A stretch of 64,000 bases of DNA, taken from Anoplopoma fimbria. Taxonomy: Eukaryota > Chordata > Actinopteri > Perciformes > Anoplopomatidae. Below are positions 24,188-36,624 of this stretch, one piece after another (position 1 is the first letter of the stretch; every line of letters starts with the position of its first letter). The stretch is taken from assembly GCF_027596085.1 (NCBI RefSeq), contig NC_072449.1, forward strand, positions 25,146,522-25,210,521. The letters are read 5' to 3'. Made by a program: the position numbers and the translations under genes. Below the pieces are notes generated by a model. The model was not told the origin of the DNA. It made no database searches and was given only the letters and a program-made list of their open reading frames with translations.

Positions 24188-27100
24188 CTACACACCAGAA
24201 CCAGTGTCCTTATCGACAGTTTCCTTGCTGTTCTGCAATTTGCTCATGTCTCCGAGGCGTTTTAAAAAGCTAAAAAACAGTCCAGAGTTTTCAGTCTTAG
24301 GCCATGTACTTTTCGTGGGAACATTTTCAACATTACTCTGCGAGTGTTTGGCCGTAGGCTCCACTGATTTCCCCACTTTGTTTTGCTCTCCAAGACCTTC
24401 ATCTGGAACATGGGTTACAGAAACATTCGGCTTGCTTTTCTTTTCTACTGATAGAGAATTCTGGTCTTGAGCACCAGCTTTTTGAAAGTTGTGAGACGTG
24501 TCAGTAAAGTCAAACACTCCATCTGCTGGTAGTGTCCATTTTTCTTTTGCCGCACAAAGAGGAGTTCTGACTGGAGGCTTAGCGCACAGATTGTCTTCCT
24601 CTCCCTCAGTTTTAGGGACTTTGGTAGGTAGAGTATGGCGGCGGCTAATGTTACGTTTTGAGGTGGACTGAGGATTAAGCAAAAATCGAACTAAATCATC
24701 ATTGGTGGGGTCTCCGGGATATCTCTCTGTGTCCTCATCGAAGGTGCGTTGACGAGGCAAGGTGGTAATTGCACCAGGAGATTTTGGATTTTCCAGAGAA
24801 TGGTCATCAGATGAGACGCTGGTGCGGCTGTTTTGAAAGCGCAAAACTTTTTTAGATGCTTCACGCAACTTTTGAGCCTCCTCCTCATTATTATCCTGTA
24901 GATCTTCCTCACTATCATCAGTGGCAGCTGATAAAGATCTGCCTGAGGAGGAAATGCTGGTGGTCCTATTGGCTGGGTGTGTAAAACCTATGGATTCTTC
25001 TTTTCCGGAAGTTTTCATCTCTTGTTCGTAAGGAATGCCACCCTTTGTCTTGTTTTCCTCGCATTTGGACTGATCTTTCTTTTGTGAAAACTTCTCTGTG
25101 GGTTCAACTGCTGAATTCCACTCTTTTCTGCCCATATCCTTAGCTATAGAAGAGCCTCCTTTTATCTGTTTTCCAGGGGGGGTGTTTGCCTGAGAGATAA
25201 TTTCTGATAGACTCCCATTGTTGGGGCTGCCATTCCGGGGGCTTCCATGAGTGGACGAGGGCCTTCCGGGTCTCCTCCGTGAGATACCCTTCGTAAGAAA
25301 GTTATTTAGTACTGACTGCAACGCAATTCCATCCATTTCCTTGTCTCTACTGGAGCAGGTAGCTGTGGACCTACGTTTGGCAGTACTCTGCAATCTGTCT
25401 CTGTGTCTCCGCTGCAGCTCTGCCACCTCGCGAGCCTTGTTTTCCTGAAGATAATCACACAGTTTATGGATCAAACATGAGGTTTTTTTTATACAGCAGG
25501 GGAAAATAAGTATTGAACACGTCACCATTTTTCTCAGTAAATATATTTCTAAAGGTGCTATTGACATGAAATTTTCACCAGATGTCAGTAACAACCCAAG
25601 TAATCCACAGTACCTTAGTTTAGAAAGAAATAACAGTACATAGGTTTACCTCCATGGCTCGCATAAATCTCTCACAAAAGGAATTGAAAATGGAGAAGCA
25701 CTCCTCCAATTTGAAGTTGTTTGGGTTTTCGCAGAAGTACTCTGCCACAGAGTCAGTCACTGACTGCAGTTCCTGAAGATCAGTCTCTATTTCTTCCAAG
25801 CAGACCTCAGCCTCCTAAATGAAGCCCAAATCAAAAAACATTAGAACATCACCATTACAAATCTTACAAACTGGGCTGAATTCCCAGACAGAAGGCTTCC
25901 TCACCTTCAGAAAATCCTCCATCTGTGCCTTTAGCTCTTCTTGCTTCAAGGTGTCCGCCCTGGCAGCTTGAACTTTCCTTACCTGTTTTTCAAACTCTGC
26001 TTCAATTTCACCTTTATTCATTCTAAGAAAAAAAAAAGAAACATTGTCATGGTACAGAAGATACCAGACGGTTAGCATATGCTGAGTGCCAGATTGTTTA
26101 CCTTGCTGCAGCTTCAATGTGTTTGAGTTGGTCTGTAAATTTAAGCAGCTCCATATCTGCCTTCTGAGCTTGCTGTGGTGCATATGAAAGTTTAAAAAAA
26201 AAGAAGAAAATTCACACATCACAAACATATCTGAACATACAGAAAAAAATCTACATTGCAAACAGATCAAAGAAATAAAAACTACTTGCCATCACAACAT
26301 AATGCATAAGATTCATTCCAGGTTTGTTTGCTTTGGTGTCGACTAGCTTTAACAGAGAAGCCATTCGGAAGCCAATTGCACTGCCTGCATAACCACCCTG
26401 TGATAAAATAAATATAATTAGACTCCGAGATGCACAAACAATAGAGAGTCATCCAAGACTCCACTATCCCTTATTAAACACTTACAGCATTCATGTAATT
26501 TCCAGTCTTCAGTACCATCCGAATGACAGAATGGAGATGATCAGACTCCAACAGCTCTGAAATAAGACACGCATGTTGAATTCAAAGTCTTCATTGGTTT
26601 ACTACTCTATTTTTCCTCAAAATCTGTTACTAGTCCTATCTATTTCAAATCCAGGGAAACAAACATTACCCTTTCCAGCTGCTGTCAAAGTGCCAATGCA
26701 TTCTTTCATTTCATCCATGAGGGGGAAAAATTCCTCCTTGAGTACCAAGCTGCTAAGACGCTCTTCATAGCTAAGACACACACGTTATCCATCATTAGTG
26801 AACTACTACTGACTTTTAACACATGCAATACATGTTATTATATTCAGACACCTTACCTGGGAATCTTGACCAGCATTAGCATAAACAGATCTACTTCAGG
26901 GAGAGTGGAAAGGTCGCCCTTAAAACTGAGCAGCTTCCTCACCTGCCAAAAACGAAAAAGTAGGCACAAATCTTAAAATCTGATTGTGTTTCTGAGATTA
27001 AATCACAAGCAACAAAGTTGTAAGATTGACAGAACACATTATACATGTGGGAAAAAAATAGACAGCTGTCACAAGTACCTCCCCTTCATCTGGCAGCATC

Positions 27101-29210
27101 TTGCACAGCTTCCTCAGTTTTCCAGAACCAAAACTGAGACTACTTCCTGATTTGATTTCTTCAATCATGTCTTGTACAGGCCTATGGAGTGAGGTGGAGA
27201 GACAGATGGGGTTGTAATTATCTTTATGTTTTTGTTGAGGGTTGGGACTGATCACGAGCAGTGCTCGTCTTTGTTAATTCCACACTTTTGCATAGTTCAA
27301 AAAGTTGGGCTGCTGAAATCAACAAGCCTCTACCTGCTCAAATAGCTTTGCGAAATAGCAACACTTCTGATGCCTTTCCTCAGAAAAACACATGCTGTAC
27401 AGGATATTAGAATGATTCAATTTCTCTGACAAGAAACATATTTGGAACAGAAAGAAACAAACATTTGAGACTTGTTTAGAAGAGGAGACAGAAGCTTGGA
27501 ATAGTTAGACGATTGTGTTGATACATATGTTGTTTTGCTGTTGCTGATTTTTTTGTCAGTTTGCAAATGCTTAAGGTTATATAGGATGTTTTCCATTTCT
27601 GTCACGTGGTCCAAATAGCCTTAAGCAGTACATTTATAATACCTTTCAATGATGTATCATTGAAATGTCAATGAGTGTTACTAGGGAGGTAACCTGTTAG
27701 AGCTATAGAACAGTGCATATCAGACCAGTCAGGACATGTTGTCTTTCAAGGGTTTGCAAGTATGATGCAGTCATGTTGCAGACTAGTCTGTCTGCCTCAT
27801 CTTGTGCAGTGCAGTTTTACAGAACATGACGAGATCATTGTGCAAAACCAATCACACCTTAAAAGTACTAACACTGACTCACCGCTTGAATTGCTTTAGG
27901 AAAATTCCAATGTTCATGCTACTCTTGGAGTTGAGGATGGAAACCTGGGAATGGAAACAGACACAGACCTGGATATAATCACCTGTCAGTCGCTGAGATA
28001 GTTGCACTATTGGCTTGAGCAGTGTATTTTGTATCAATTTCCTCAGCTTTCCAAACAGACAGTTGATTCCAAAGGTTAAGGATTATTTGAGTTGATCGTA
28101 GTGAACAATCAGGGCAAAGATACCATTTTGCATCAGCGAGACATTTTCTCAGTGTCTCTCTTAGAAAATGGGACATAGGTCAAAGTAAAAGTTTGGTAAC
28201 AGAATTCAACCCACTTTTGTTAGACAACAGACCTTGATTGTTCCACAAGAGAATGATCTGTTTTGCCTTAAGACTTGCCTCTAAATGAATGGCACAACAG
28301 CTTGTCTTGAACAACGGCTTAAATGCAGAGCACAATTAGGATACAATTCAGAATGATGTTGTGTGAGGACACTGTTATACCTTCCTTTAGCAAACAGATA
28401 GGAAGAATAGTGTGACTCCACCCTTGTATTGAGAGATTCTAAACCAAAACACAATGTTCATAAGAAAAGCATTACTTTAATGTATTTCTATTCTGTCGAT
28501 GCATTATACAAATAAATTGATTATTTTTCTACTCCAAAAAGAGAAGAGATAAAAACGCGATGGTTCTAAAAAAATAACTACAGTCCCATTCTCTAAAAAT
28601 CACGTCATTAATTTCATATGCAGAATGAGCACAACCGAGGACATCTACATGGGATAGAGTTTGCTGCATAGGAACATTGTTTCTGTTCATCTCTACCGCC
28701 TTAAAAAAAATAGATCAATCCAGGTTTACAAAGGTTGTCTCCATATCTCAGCATTACACAACAAAAAGTATCTTACACTTTAATATATTGCTACAAACCC
28801 TTGGATCATGTGGCTGGAAAACTCACCATTCCGCCTCCTGAGGCAGCAGTCGGCAGGCCCCTCAGACTCTGGCGGTTCATGGCCTTGAGTTGCTGCTGGT
28901 TCTGCTTGTGGCTGAACAGCTCCTCCATGTGATCAGTGTCCAGCTCATATTCCCCATCAGTCTTATCTGCGGTCCAGATGTTGTGCTTTCCTATCACACT
29001 GTGTTTAGGAAGTGTTTCCCAGTTAAAATTACGCATCCTGGAGCGCCGGTGCGCCCCCTTTGCAATGAGGCCGGCGCCATGTAGTGATGGAGGGAGGCCA
29101 GGGGCTGGAGGTGGAGGTGGAGGTGGAGGCGGAGGCGGAGGTGGGGGTGGTGGCGGCGGAGGCGGTGGTGGTGGCGGAGGTGGTGGAGCGGGAGGACCTC
29201 CTGGTTGCAT
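24188..29210 (-). CDS. fhdc1-like: FH2 domain-containing formin of the FHDC family, complete, 11 exons, 841 aa
   Basis: Formin lacking the GBD/DID regulatory half, like mammalian FHDC1 (INF1), which nucleates actin and binds microtubules. Exons: 29210-28827, 27944-27883, 27181-27079, 26942-26857, 26770-26670, 26556-26486, 26397-26290, 26172-26102, 26022-25905, 25814-25650 and 25444-24188. Frame is kept throughout (2526 nt including the stop). Residues 9-35 are 27 uninterrupted prolines (FH1-like, a profilin-binding type of tract). FH2 runs from about 57 ([11 protein letters not shown]) to 420 and contains [11 protein letters not shown], the conserved [17 protein letters not shown] block, [15 protein letters not shown] and a coiled segment near 330-370. 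The last exon alone encodes 418 residues, rich in Ser and Lys and predicted disordered, starting with a basic helix ([20 protein letters not shown]). It is shorter than human FHDC1 (about 1,140 aa). An in-frame TGA nine bases before ATG 29210 supports this start. Intron 7 uses a GC donor and intron 10 holds a Tc1-like remnant. Teleosts have several FHDC paralogues; which one this is needs a tree. Confidence 0.92.
25492..25615 (+). mobile_element. Tc1/mariner-type terminal repeat remnant in fhdc intron 10
   Basis: Starts at a TA: tacagcaggggaaaataagt, then attgaacacgtcaccatttt tctcagtaaatatatttcta and aaggtgctattgacatgaaa. This is a terminal-repeat sequence very widespread in teleost genomes and usually assigned to Tc1-like transposons. 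Only one end is present. It lies between the last two coding exons of fhdc, 48 bases from the acceptor of the terminal exon. Confidence 0.75.
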
Positions 29211-30038
29211 GTTTTGTCAAGAAACTCAGCAGGTTTGGGATGCAGTCATCTCAGTCTTACATACAGACAGGATTAAAGCCTATAAAAGAATTAGCAGCCA
29301 ACTATAAACAACTCTGGATGAGTGTCTTTATGGGACTGTGCTGCAGTTGTTGTGCTGGAGGGACTTGTTCAAAGAGTTGTCAGTTAGGATGATACATTCA
29401 GACTGAAAGAAACACAACAGGGTGGGGACAGCTTTATAAAAAACACTCATGTACACTATGACTGTAAGCAACAGTGATTAGCAATGGATAAAGCACTGAC
29501 TGTAGTGCTTCAAGTTTTGTCAAAACCCATGAAAAACATTACAATTATCTACAATACACTTTGGAATCGTAATGCAGAAGTTACTCTTATTCTATTACAA
29601 TACTTCCAAATTGTTATAGGATTATGGGTGGCAGTTTTTTTATAACATTATACATAAATAGCTATAAATTCATCCCTTAAGACTGAGTTAGTCACTTTTG
29701 AAGCTTATTTGGCAAAAACATGTGAATAAAATATTCATAAAATTAAATTATAAAAAAAAAGACTTGTTTCCTGTTATGGCTTCGTGTTGTATTCAGTACC
29801 GAGCTAAACTAATCCACCTCTATCTACAAACTACCCGAACCACAATGTGTTACAATGTCTGTTAATATACTAACGCCATCAGGAAGCAAAAGACAACATA
29901 CCTTTGTTTTTTACTCAACCACTGCCCCATTATCCTCATTTATTTCTTTGCCTTCTTCTTGCGTTGTCTTGTGAAAGCTTCACCATTAAAGGAGACTGAC
30001 AGCAGCCTGAACAGTGCGAGGGAGAGTGTCGAAACTAC

Positions 30039-30120
30039 CTGCGTGCACGACACGCCCAGAAGCCATGGCGGCCCACACCTTCCCAGAACAAGGAACTCTG
30101 GGATGTCTCCATGTATTTAG
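30039..30120 (-). promoter_or_regulatory. Candidate 5' noncoding exon of fhdc with a strong-context upstream ATG
   Basis: On the minus strand, gccgccATGgcttctgggcg ends at a donor (cacgcag|gtagtt, exon end 30,039). If spliced to an acceptor just before the coding exon (ctgctgag at about 29,225), the ATG opens an 11-codon frame (MASGRVVHA...) that stops nine bases before the main ATG. It would then be a regulatory uORF. The acceptor choice and transcription start are inferred. Confidence 0.4.
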
Positions 30121-31468
30121 GCTGGTTGGCTTCTGTTTGTGACCACGTTGTTCTCTGTCCCGCTGTCATGACCTCATGTGAGCAGGCCACTGGGTTTATA
30201 GACTCCTCCAGCGTGAAGAACATTGATTTATTGAAGGTGTTTGTAGTAGACCAGGCTTTTAGCACGAAGTATGCAATACAATTATACCGTTAAGAAAAAC
30301 AGTATTCGTTAGTTTAAAAAAAAAAAAGTGTTTTGTTTTGTCAGCAAAAAAAAAAAAAAATAAAATAGCAAGTGAATATGAAAAAACATGCTTTAGTTAA
30401 ACATTAATCCATTCGACCAGCTCACATAATGCCATTTGTTTGAGTGAGGCTGGCCTTACAGTTCGCAGGGTTGTCAAATAGCAGCTTCAACTCTGCCCCA
30501 GCAATGATAAGCTGCTAGAATGATAGCTGTAGAACCCTACAAGCTTTTGTATGCAAATCATTGGTTGTCTATAATCAAATACTAAGGGAAACTCAATAAA
30601 CAAATAGACTCCTCACCTGCATAAGGAGAATGAGGGATCTGTTTAAGAAAATGTGTGCCTTAAAACTTACTTATGGTAACATCCCCTGTCTCTAAGATGA
30701 ATGCATGTCATGCAAGTTGCAGCAACAGCAAAGAACTAGCTTTTGTCCACTCCTCATAGACAGAATTGATAGACTCAGACATTCCACATACAAACTCTTT
30801 CTTCAGCAGGAATGCCCTTTTTGCTTTAGTTTGCCTTTGTCCTGCAATTGAGTACCAACTGAATCAGTGAGTGACAATATGGAGGAACTAAATCAGTAAG
30901 GGGAAACATAATAAACACAACAGTTAAAACATGTAAATGCATACAGTAGGTTACGGGATGTGATGTGTATTTATCAAACCCATCGCAAATCCGAAATTGT
31001 CAAATTAACTAACTGTGTGGGCAACAGCTGAAAATAACTTTGCAATGTTAGCTGATACCGTTTAACTGTTATATTTTTGCATCAGGAGTTTGTTAATACT
31101 GGTGCAGTAAAGGAATCAGTTCAGTGTGAATAAAGCTGTAAATTACATGGTCTTATGTCAAGATCGCTAACTTCACATTTCTACTTAAATCCCCCAAAAC
31201 AGATCAATATTCTTCAGTCTGCCTTACTACAATAAACTCAACAACACCTTTGATTAGTAAGTGTCATTTGATGATTATGAAAGAAGATAACAAGTCATGG
31301 AAAGCATGTTAGAGATATATCAGATTGTATTATCATGTACATAATTAACGGTGCATACATACAACATATGTTGTGAGTTTCTCGTACATAATCTTTGAGA
31401 GCTTCCCAAAAGTAACTGACATATTTGTGTCGACGGCACAGTTAGGTGAAACAAAACATCCAGCAGTT

Positions 31469-31474
31469 TTTATT
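31469..31474 (-). terminator. Probable arfip2 polyadenylation signal
   Basis: AATAAA on the minus strand, 1.24 kb past the arfip2 stop codon, in the 3' flank before fhdc. Chosen by position; cleavage site not shown. Confidence 0.45.
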
Positions 31475-32708
31475 GGAAATGCAGAACAAGAAAAAAACAA
31501 TCAGCTGACTAAAACTGAAAACAAATGTAGATGACATACAATGCTATGACACAAACAGATTGTAAATAAATAAAAGGATAAGAAAAATGTGTGTTTACAT
31601 TCTGTCCTTGAAGACAATGAAATTTGAATTGTATCCTATAATGCATGTGGTATCAGATGTATCCGGTAATTCCATTCATGTTTAAGAATTTGAAAATTCA
31701 AGAATGAGTGTCAGAGGCTATTTTTAGTTGAACACAGGCAATTCCAAAAAAACATAAATCAAACACTGTGTTGCATTTTGATCTCTTTATGATAGTCCAG
31801 ATGTTTGTATTTATAATCAAAGCATCCAATATATTGATTGCTTAATGCTGAGTTTCTAATTGTAAAATCTGTTCTTGAGGCTTGTTTCTATGTGTAAACT
31901 GGAGAAAACAAGACAGACCATTCTGTGCTGCATTCATCAGGAAATATCTCAAGGTTCTCAAAATCTAGTTGATCAAACTATTTATGAACTGTATATTCAG
32001 TCAGAGAAAATCACTATATTCACTATACATCTTTCCCCTTCTATGCATGAACACTGTAAACTGACCATTCAAGCAGGTATACCACAAAGCAAAATTAGAA
32101 GGAAGTGGGATATCTTTGAAAACTATGCTATATCCTGATTTCTTTGATCGTAATCTGTAAAACTAAATTTGAAAAACATGGTTCAGTCATGCACACTTAA
32201 GAAAAATAAGTACAATTTCAGAGGATATTACATAAGATATTTTGACATTATCCCTCTAATTTGCTAATCTGATTTGTGGAACTCCTCTAATGTGATATAC
32301 TCTGAAATATAAGATAACGCTTTACACAACAAAAAAACAACAAAATAATGCATGTGCAAAACTGCCAAGGGATCGCTCCACAATAGTAGACTATACTGTA
32401 CATTAATAAGAAGTGATATTCATGATAATGATTGTACTACCTAAAGAATAAGAAAGTAACAAAAGGTCATTTTGAGACTAAACCAAACCAAGAAATCGTA
32501 TTACAACCTAAATTGTTGTACCATCTTTTGAATACAGGATACTGAAAAACAGAAAAGAGATATCTCATGTTTTTCTTTACCACTGGCTGTAATTGATTCT
32601 CCTATGTACACCTTTATGCATTTCATCCTTGTCCATAATCACAATGTCAGGATCTTCACGGACCAGCTTGTCACTGTACATGTCGAGCAGCTGAACCCAG
32701 AGCGCTCT

Positions 32709-35700
32709 TTACTGCTCCTCCAGCCAGGATGGCTTGTCCGATCCTGGGGGCTTTAACTTTACATTGAACTGTATTAGAGTTTGTTCCAACTGCTCCTGGT
32801 TGCCAGCAAAGTAAGCTGAGATAGCATTATGGAAGAGAAGCAGCTGCTTGTGCATAACCTTCACCTAGAAGAAAAAAAGAAGAGTGAAATTCTGCCACTA
32901 CAGTACAAACACAGTTTCAAGTGTTAAGGAAAGTACAGCCCCTGGACATCTATCAAGAAGACATTTACTAGCTGCTCAGATTAGTTCCTGGGGAATCAAC
33001 CTAAAAGCAACTTGCACATTACATTCATCAAAGATGTATTCCCAAGTGTTCCCAAGCCGGCGTTTTGAGCTATTTTAGGCATGATAAATCATAAAAACAG
33101 TGACTGTTGAATTTTAATCGTTCTTGTTTTCAAATCTGAAAAAATAAAACATGTGCTTCTTATGCATCGGTCTGTGTTTAATTTCACAAAACTCTCTCTT
33201 TAGTGTAATTATCTAGAGCATGAATGTGCTAGTGTCTGTGTGCCTGCTTCCTTTAGTTTGACCTGTTCTGCCTCAGAAGATGCTTAAAGCCAATGGAGGA
33301 GGGGCATTTTCTGCCTTAATCTGGCAAATTAGTCCTAAAACACTGCTGCAGTGCACAACATTTTGAAAGCTCTGGATTTACTTAACACTGTAAATTAGGC
33401 ACCATTTAACAAATCAATGTGAGGTTAGAGCAACAACAAATCGGAATACATCACAACATGCTGCATCTTTTCTGAATATAATTGACTGTTTCTCCACATT
33501 CAGAATGCTATACAAAAGCAATCTTGAGTGGGTGTTTTTAATGAGTAACTGGACACATTGCTGAAGAGCAGTGTTTTACTGGTTTGCACTGGTTGACAGT
33601 TTCATGCCTGTTTCACCCCTGACCACGCCCAGCAACACTTAAACCCATGGTTGGGTGTAGTCAAAGGTGTTCACCTATACATCACCGCAGCAAGGTGAGA
33701 AGTTAACCCACTTGAGATCAGAAAGAACAAGATTTCAGGAGGTATCGAGTTAGAGAGAAAATAGAAAATTGTTAAGCACAAACCTTGTTTTCCTCCAGGA
33801 ATTTGAGCTTGATGGTGACATCACTACGCAGCCTTTCATATTTGTCTCTGTAGATCTGGTATTCATGCTGAGCCATCTCAATGCGCACCATGGCAGCTCC
33901 ATCCCTGGGGCCCAAACTCAGCTCCTCCAGATCAGAGCGATAGGCATCAAACTCAAGTCTGCATGCAAAAAAAGTTCAGGCTCTCTCTTTTTCCAGGTTT
34001 CACCCTACAGGAATTCAGATAATATTCCTCAACTCCTACACGGGATGTCAGGGTTTGTTACCTTGCGTTTTCATACAGCTTAATGGTCAGCAGAGTATCC
34101 TCCATTGTTTTGTTGACCAGCGTGTCGATGCTGGACACGAAGAAGGTGATGGCACCGAGCAGAGCCTCGCCATTCCTACACAACAGCTTTTGTGTTTCTG
34201 CATTATACCCAAACTCGTCCTGTAGAGAAACAAATTAGTTTCACCTGCTAACTTCAGTTCCATGTCACATCAAACAGGGAGCTTTTTCACTGTACAGTAC
34301 CTGCAACTCTGGGGACTTCTGGCTGAGGTCCGTGAAGGTGTCTCCTAGAGCCTGCTGTGTCTCCACCATGCTTTGAAAATGACTGGTGAGTGCAGTGGCC
34401 AGTCTTAGGATGTTTTCATACTTGTTCTTGGTCTCCCTTAACACGTCAATCTGAGCCTCCAGTTCAAGGTCTACTGTTCTTGAACCTCTGCCAAACCTCT
34501 CTGAGAACATCTGCTTTGTACACTGCACAGTGGATATAGAGACTACATTAAACCCAACATAAAGAAAATCTCATGACATTATGGTCAGCTCGACTGAAAA
34601 ACGGAAAAAAGCAAAGTATCTAGACACAGTGCACAATACCTTGTATGTGTTTATGCCCCATTTCTTTACACTGTCCAATTTCTCCACGGCCACACCCCGA
34701 GAAACTTCTTCAGTGGAATTACCAGAGTTACTGTTCGAGGAACCTAACAGAGAAAAAACAAAACAATGTCCACTCTGATGCATGTTATCCTATCAAAGTT
34801 TACAGAGAGCAGAGGTTTGCATAAATTGCATGGGTAATGAGAGTGAGTGAAGAGTACAGTGTTGACATGGTGATGAGCCTGGTGATACCTGGATGCTGGT
34901 CTGTGTGTTGGGCAAGTCCACTGGCTGTAGATTGGCTTTTAGGCAAGCCAACACCCCTGGATTTCATGCGAATGTCTGAAATGAGCATGGTGATGATGAA
35001 AAGAGTGAGGATGAGAGGAAGGTGTAAAATATCTACAAACAACGTTCGGCGTGAGATAGGCAGCTGAACAGCATACTGAAGGAAAAAAATGTTATGCACT
35101 GTGGTGAAGGAAACATTAAAAGTTGGAGTAAAAGGGGTTTTAAAATAATCCACCATGCAAGTTTCTCATGCAGAATATAAAAAGATGAAAATGGACTTTA
35201 TGGAATGAGAGGTCACTACCATGCAATGTCATAACAGTCATCCAAAGTGCATTTTACAGTACAAAATAGGTCATTCTTATTAGACATCAACACAACATTT
35301 AAAGTTAGATCCCTGTAATATCAGGTTAGTGCACCCCCAAGTTTGAAAGCTGCCAAAACACTTCATGTTGCTGAAGCTGTGAGTTGAAGAGGTACAAGCA
35401 AGGTTGCATGAAACTCCCTCAGTCAGGCAATATCAAAACCTCTTATACGAGGCCAAACAGTCCAACATATTATGGAAAACAAAATAGGGTGGTCAGAATA
35501 CACAGCCACCTGGTCCTGCTGCAGGGGCTCGTCTTCTGTCCAGATACTCAGGGTTGAAGCGAACTGCAGGCCCTATGGGATATGGATGTATGTAAGGTGA
35601 ACCAGGAGCCTAGAGGTCCGCAACTCTCTAGTGGCACATCAGAATACAAGGAAGAAAAGCTCTCGGTATGGTTTCTTTAAGGGGTATTAAGTATCAACCT

Positions 35701-36542
35701 CTCTCAGTGACTTAAGGATTGCAACAACATTGACAGATCTCTCGCATGGAAGTCTGCAAAGCCTGTTGGGGGGATTGTGGGGTCAAATCAGAACAGAGAG
35801 TGGAATGAACAGTGAGCTTTTACTGAAAAGTAATTGCAGGGTGATTTGCATTGATCGATAACCCTCCTAAACTGAAGTAGAGTTATCGGCAGGAATTAAA
35901 GCTATGGTACAGCAGCTATTACAAAAAAACAGCATTCATGATATATCTGTACTGTGAAGAATAAACAACAAAGCAAACCTGTAAAGGATGGCATTCAGCT
36001 TTTGTAACAGTACCTTTGATGCTGCTGGTAGGAATGATGCCCCCTGCAGGTCCTCCATAACCTCCTGAGACAATGCTGGTTTCATTCAGGTTGGGTCCAG
36101 ACACCATCACCTGCTGCAAATCCTGATGGATTTAAAATGTAGGTAACACATATGGTTAAGAAGGCAATACATAGTATTGCATTTAAGTAACTAGAAAGCT
36201 ACGACTTACAAAAAAAACTTGAACAATAAATATATTTCTTCCCCCAAAAAAATTAAAATGTAAATAATCTAAAAATGAGCGATCAAAGTCAGCCTGCACA
36301 CAGACCACACAGAGAAATTGCGTATGTGCTGTATTATTATTCCATATTCAAGGATTCAAGGATCATTCCATTGTCATTATGCAAAACAGGGATGCACAAC
36401 GAAATACAGTTGTAGCCCATTTTCAACACAACAAACACAGGATAAACAAAACAGTAGTACATTCCGGTAGTGCAATTTTTGAATTTGCATCATAAGGATT
36501 GTAAACAGAAGCAACAAAAATGATGGCCCACAGTATTACTTT

Positions 36543-36624
<82 letters not shown>

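Larger units (their letters stand above)
29211..32708. other. fhdc 5' region and arfip2 3'UTR
   Basis: About 3.5 kb. The left part carries the putative fhdc leader exon and presumably its promoter (about 30.0-30.3 kb). The part from 31.45 to 32.71 kb is the likely arfip2 3'UTR. No other coding sequence is supported. Two A-rich runs lie at about 30,316 and 30,345. Confidence 0.6.

Noticed and set aside
28936..29307. Plus-strand glycine-rich open frame opposite the formin FH1
   Set aside because: Antisense shadow of the CCN/GGN repeat; the minus strand carries a full FHDC protein with splice sites.
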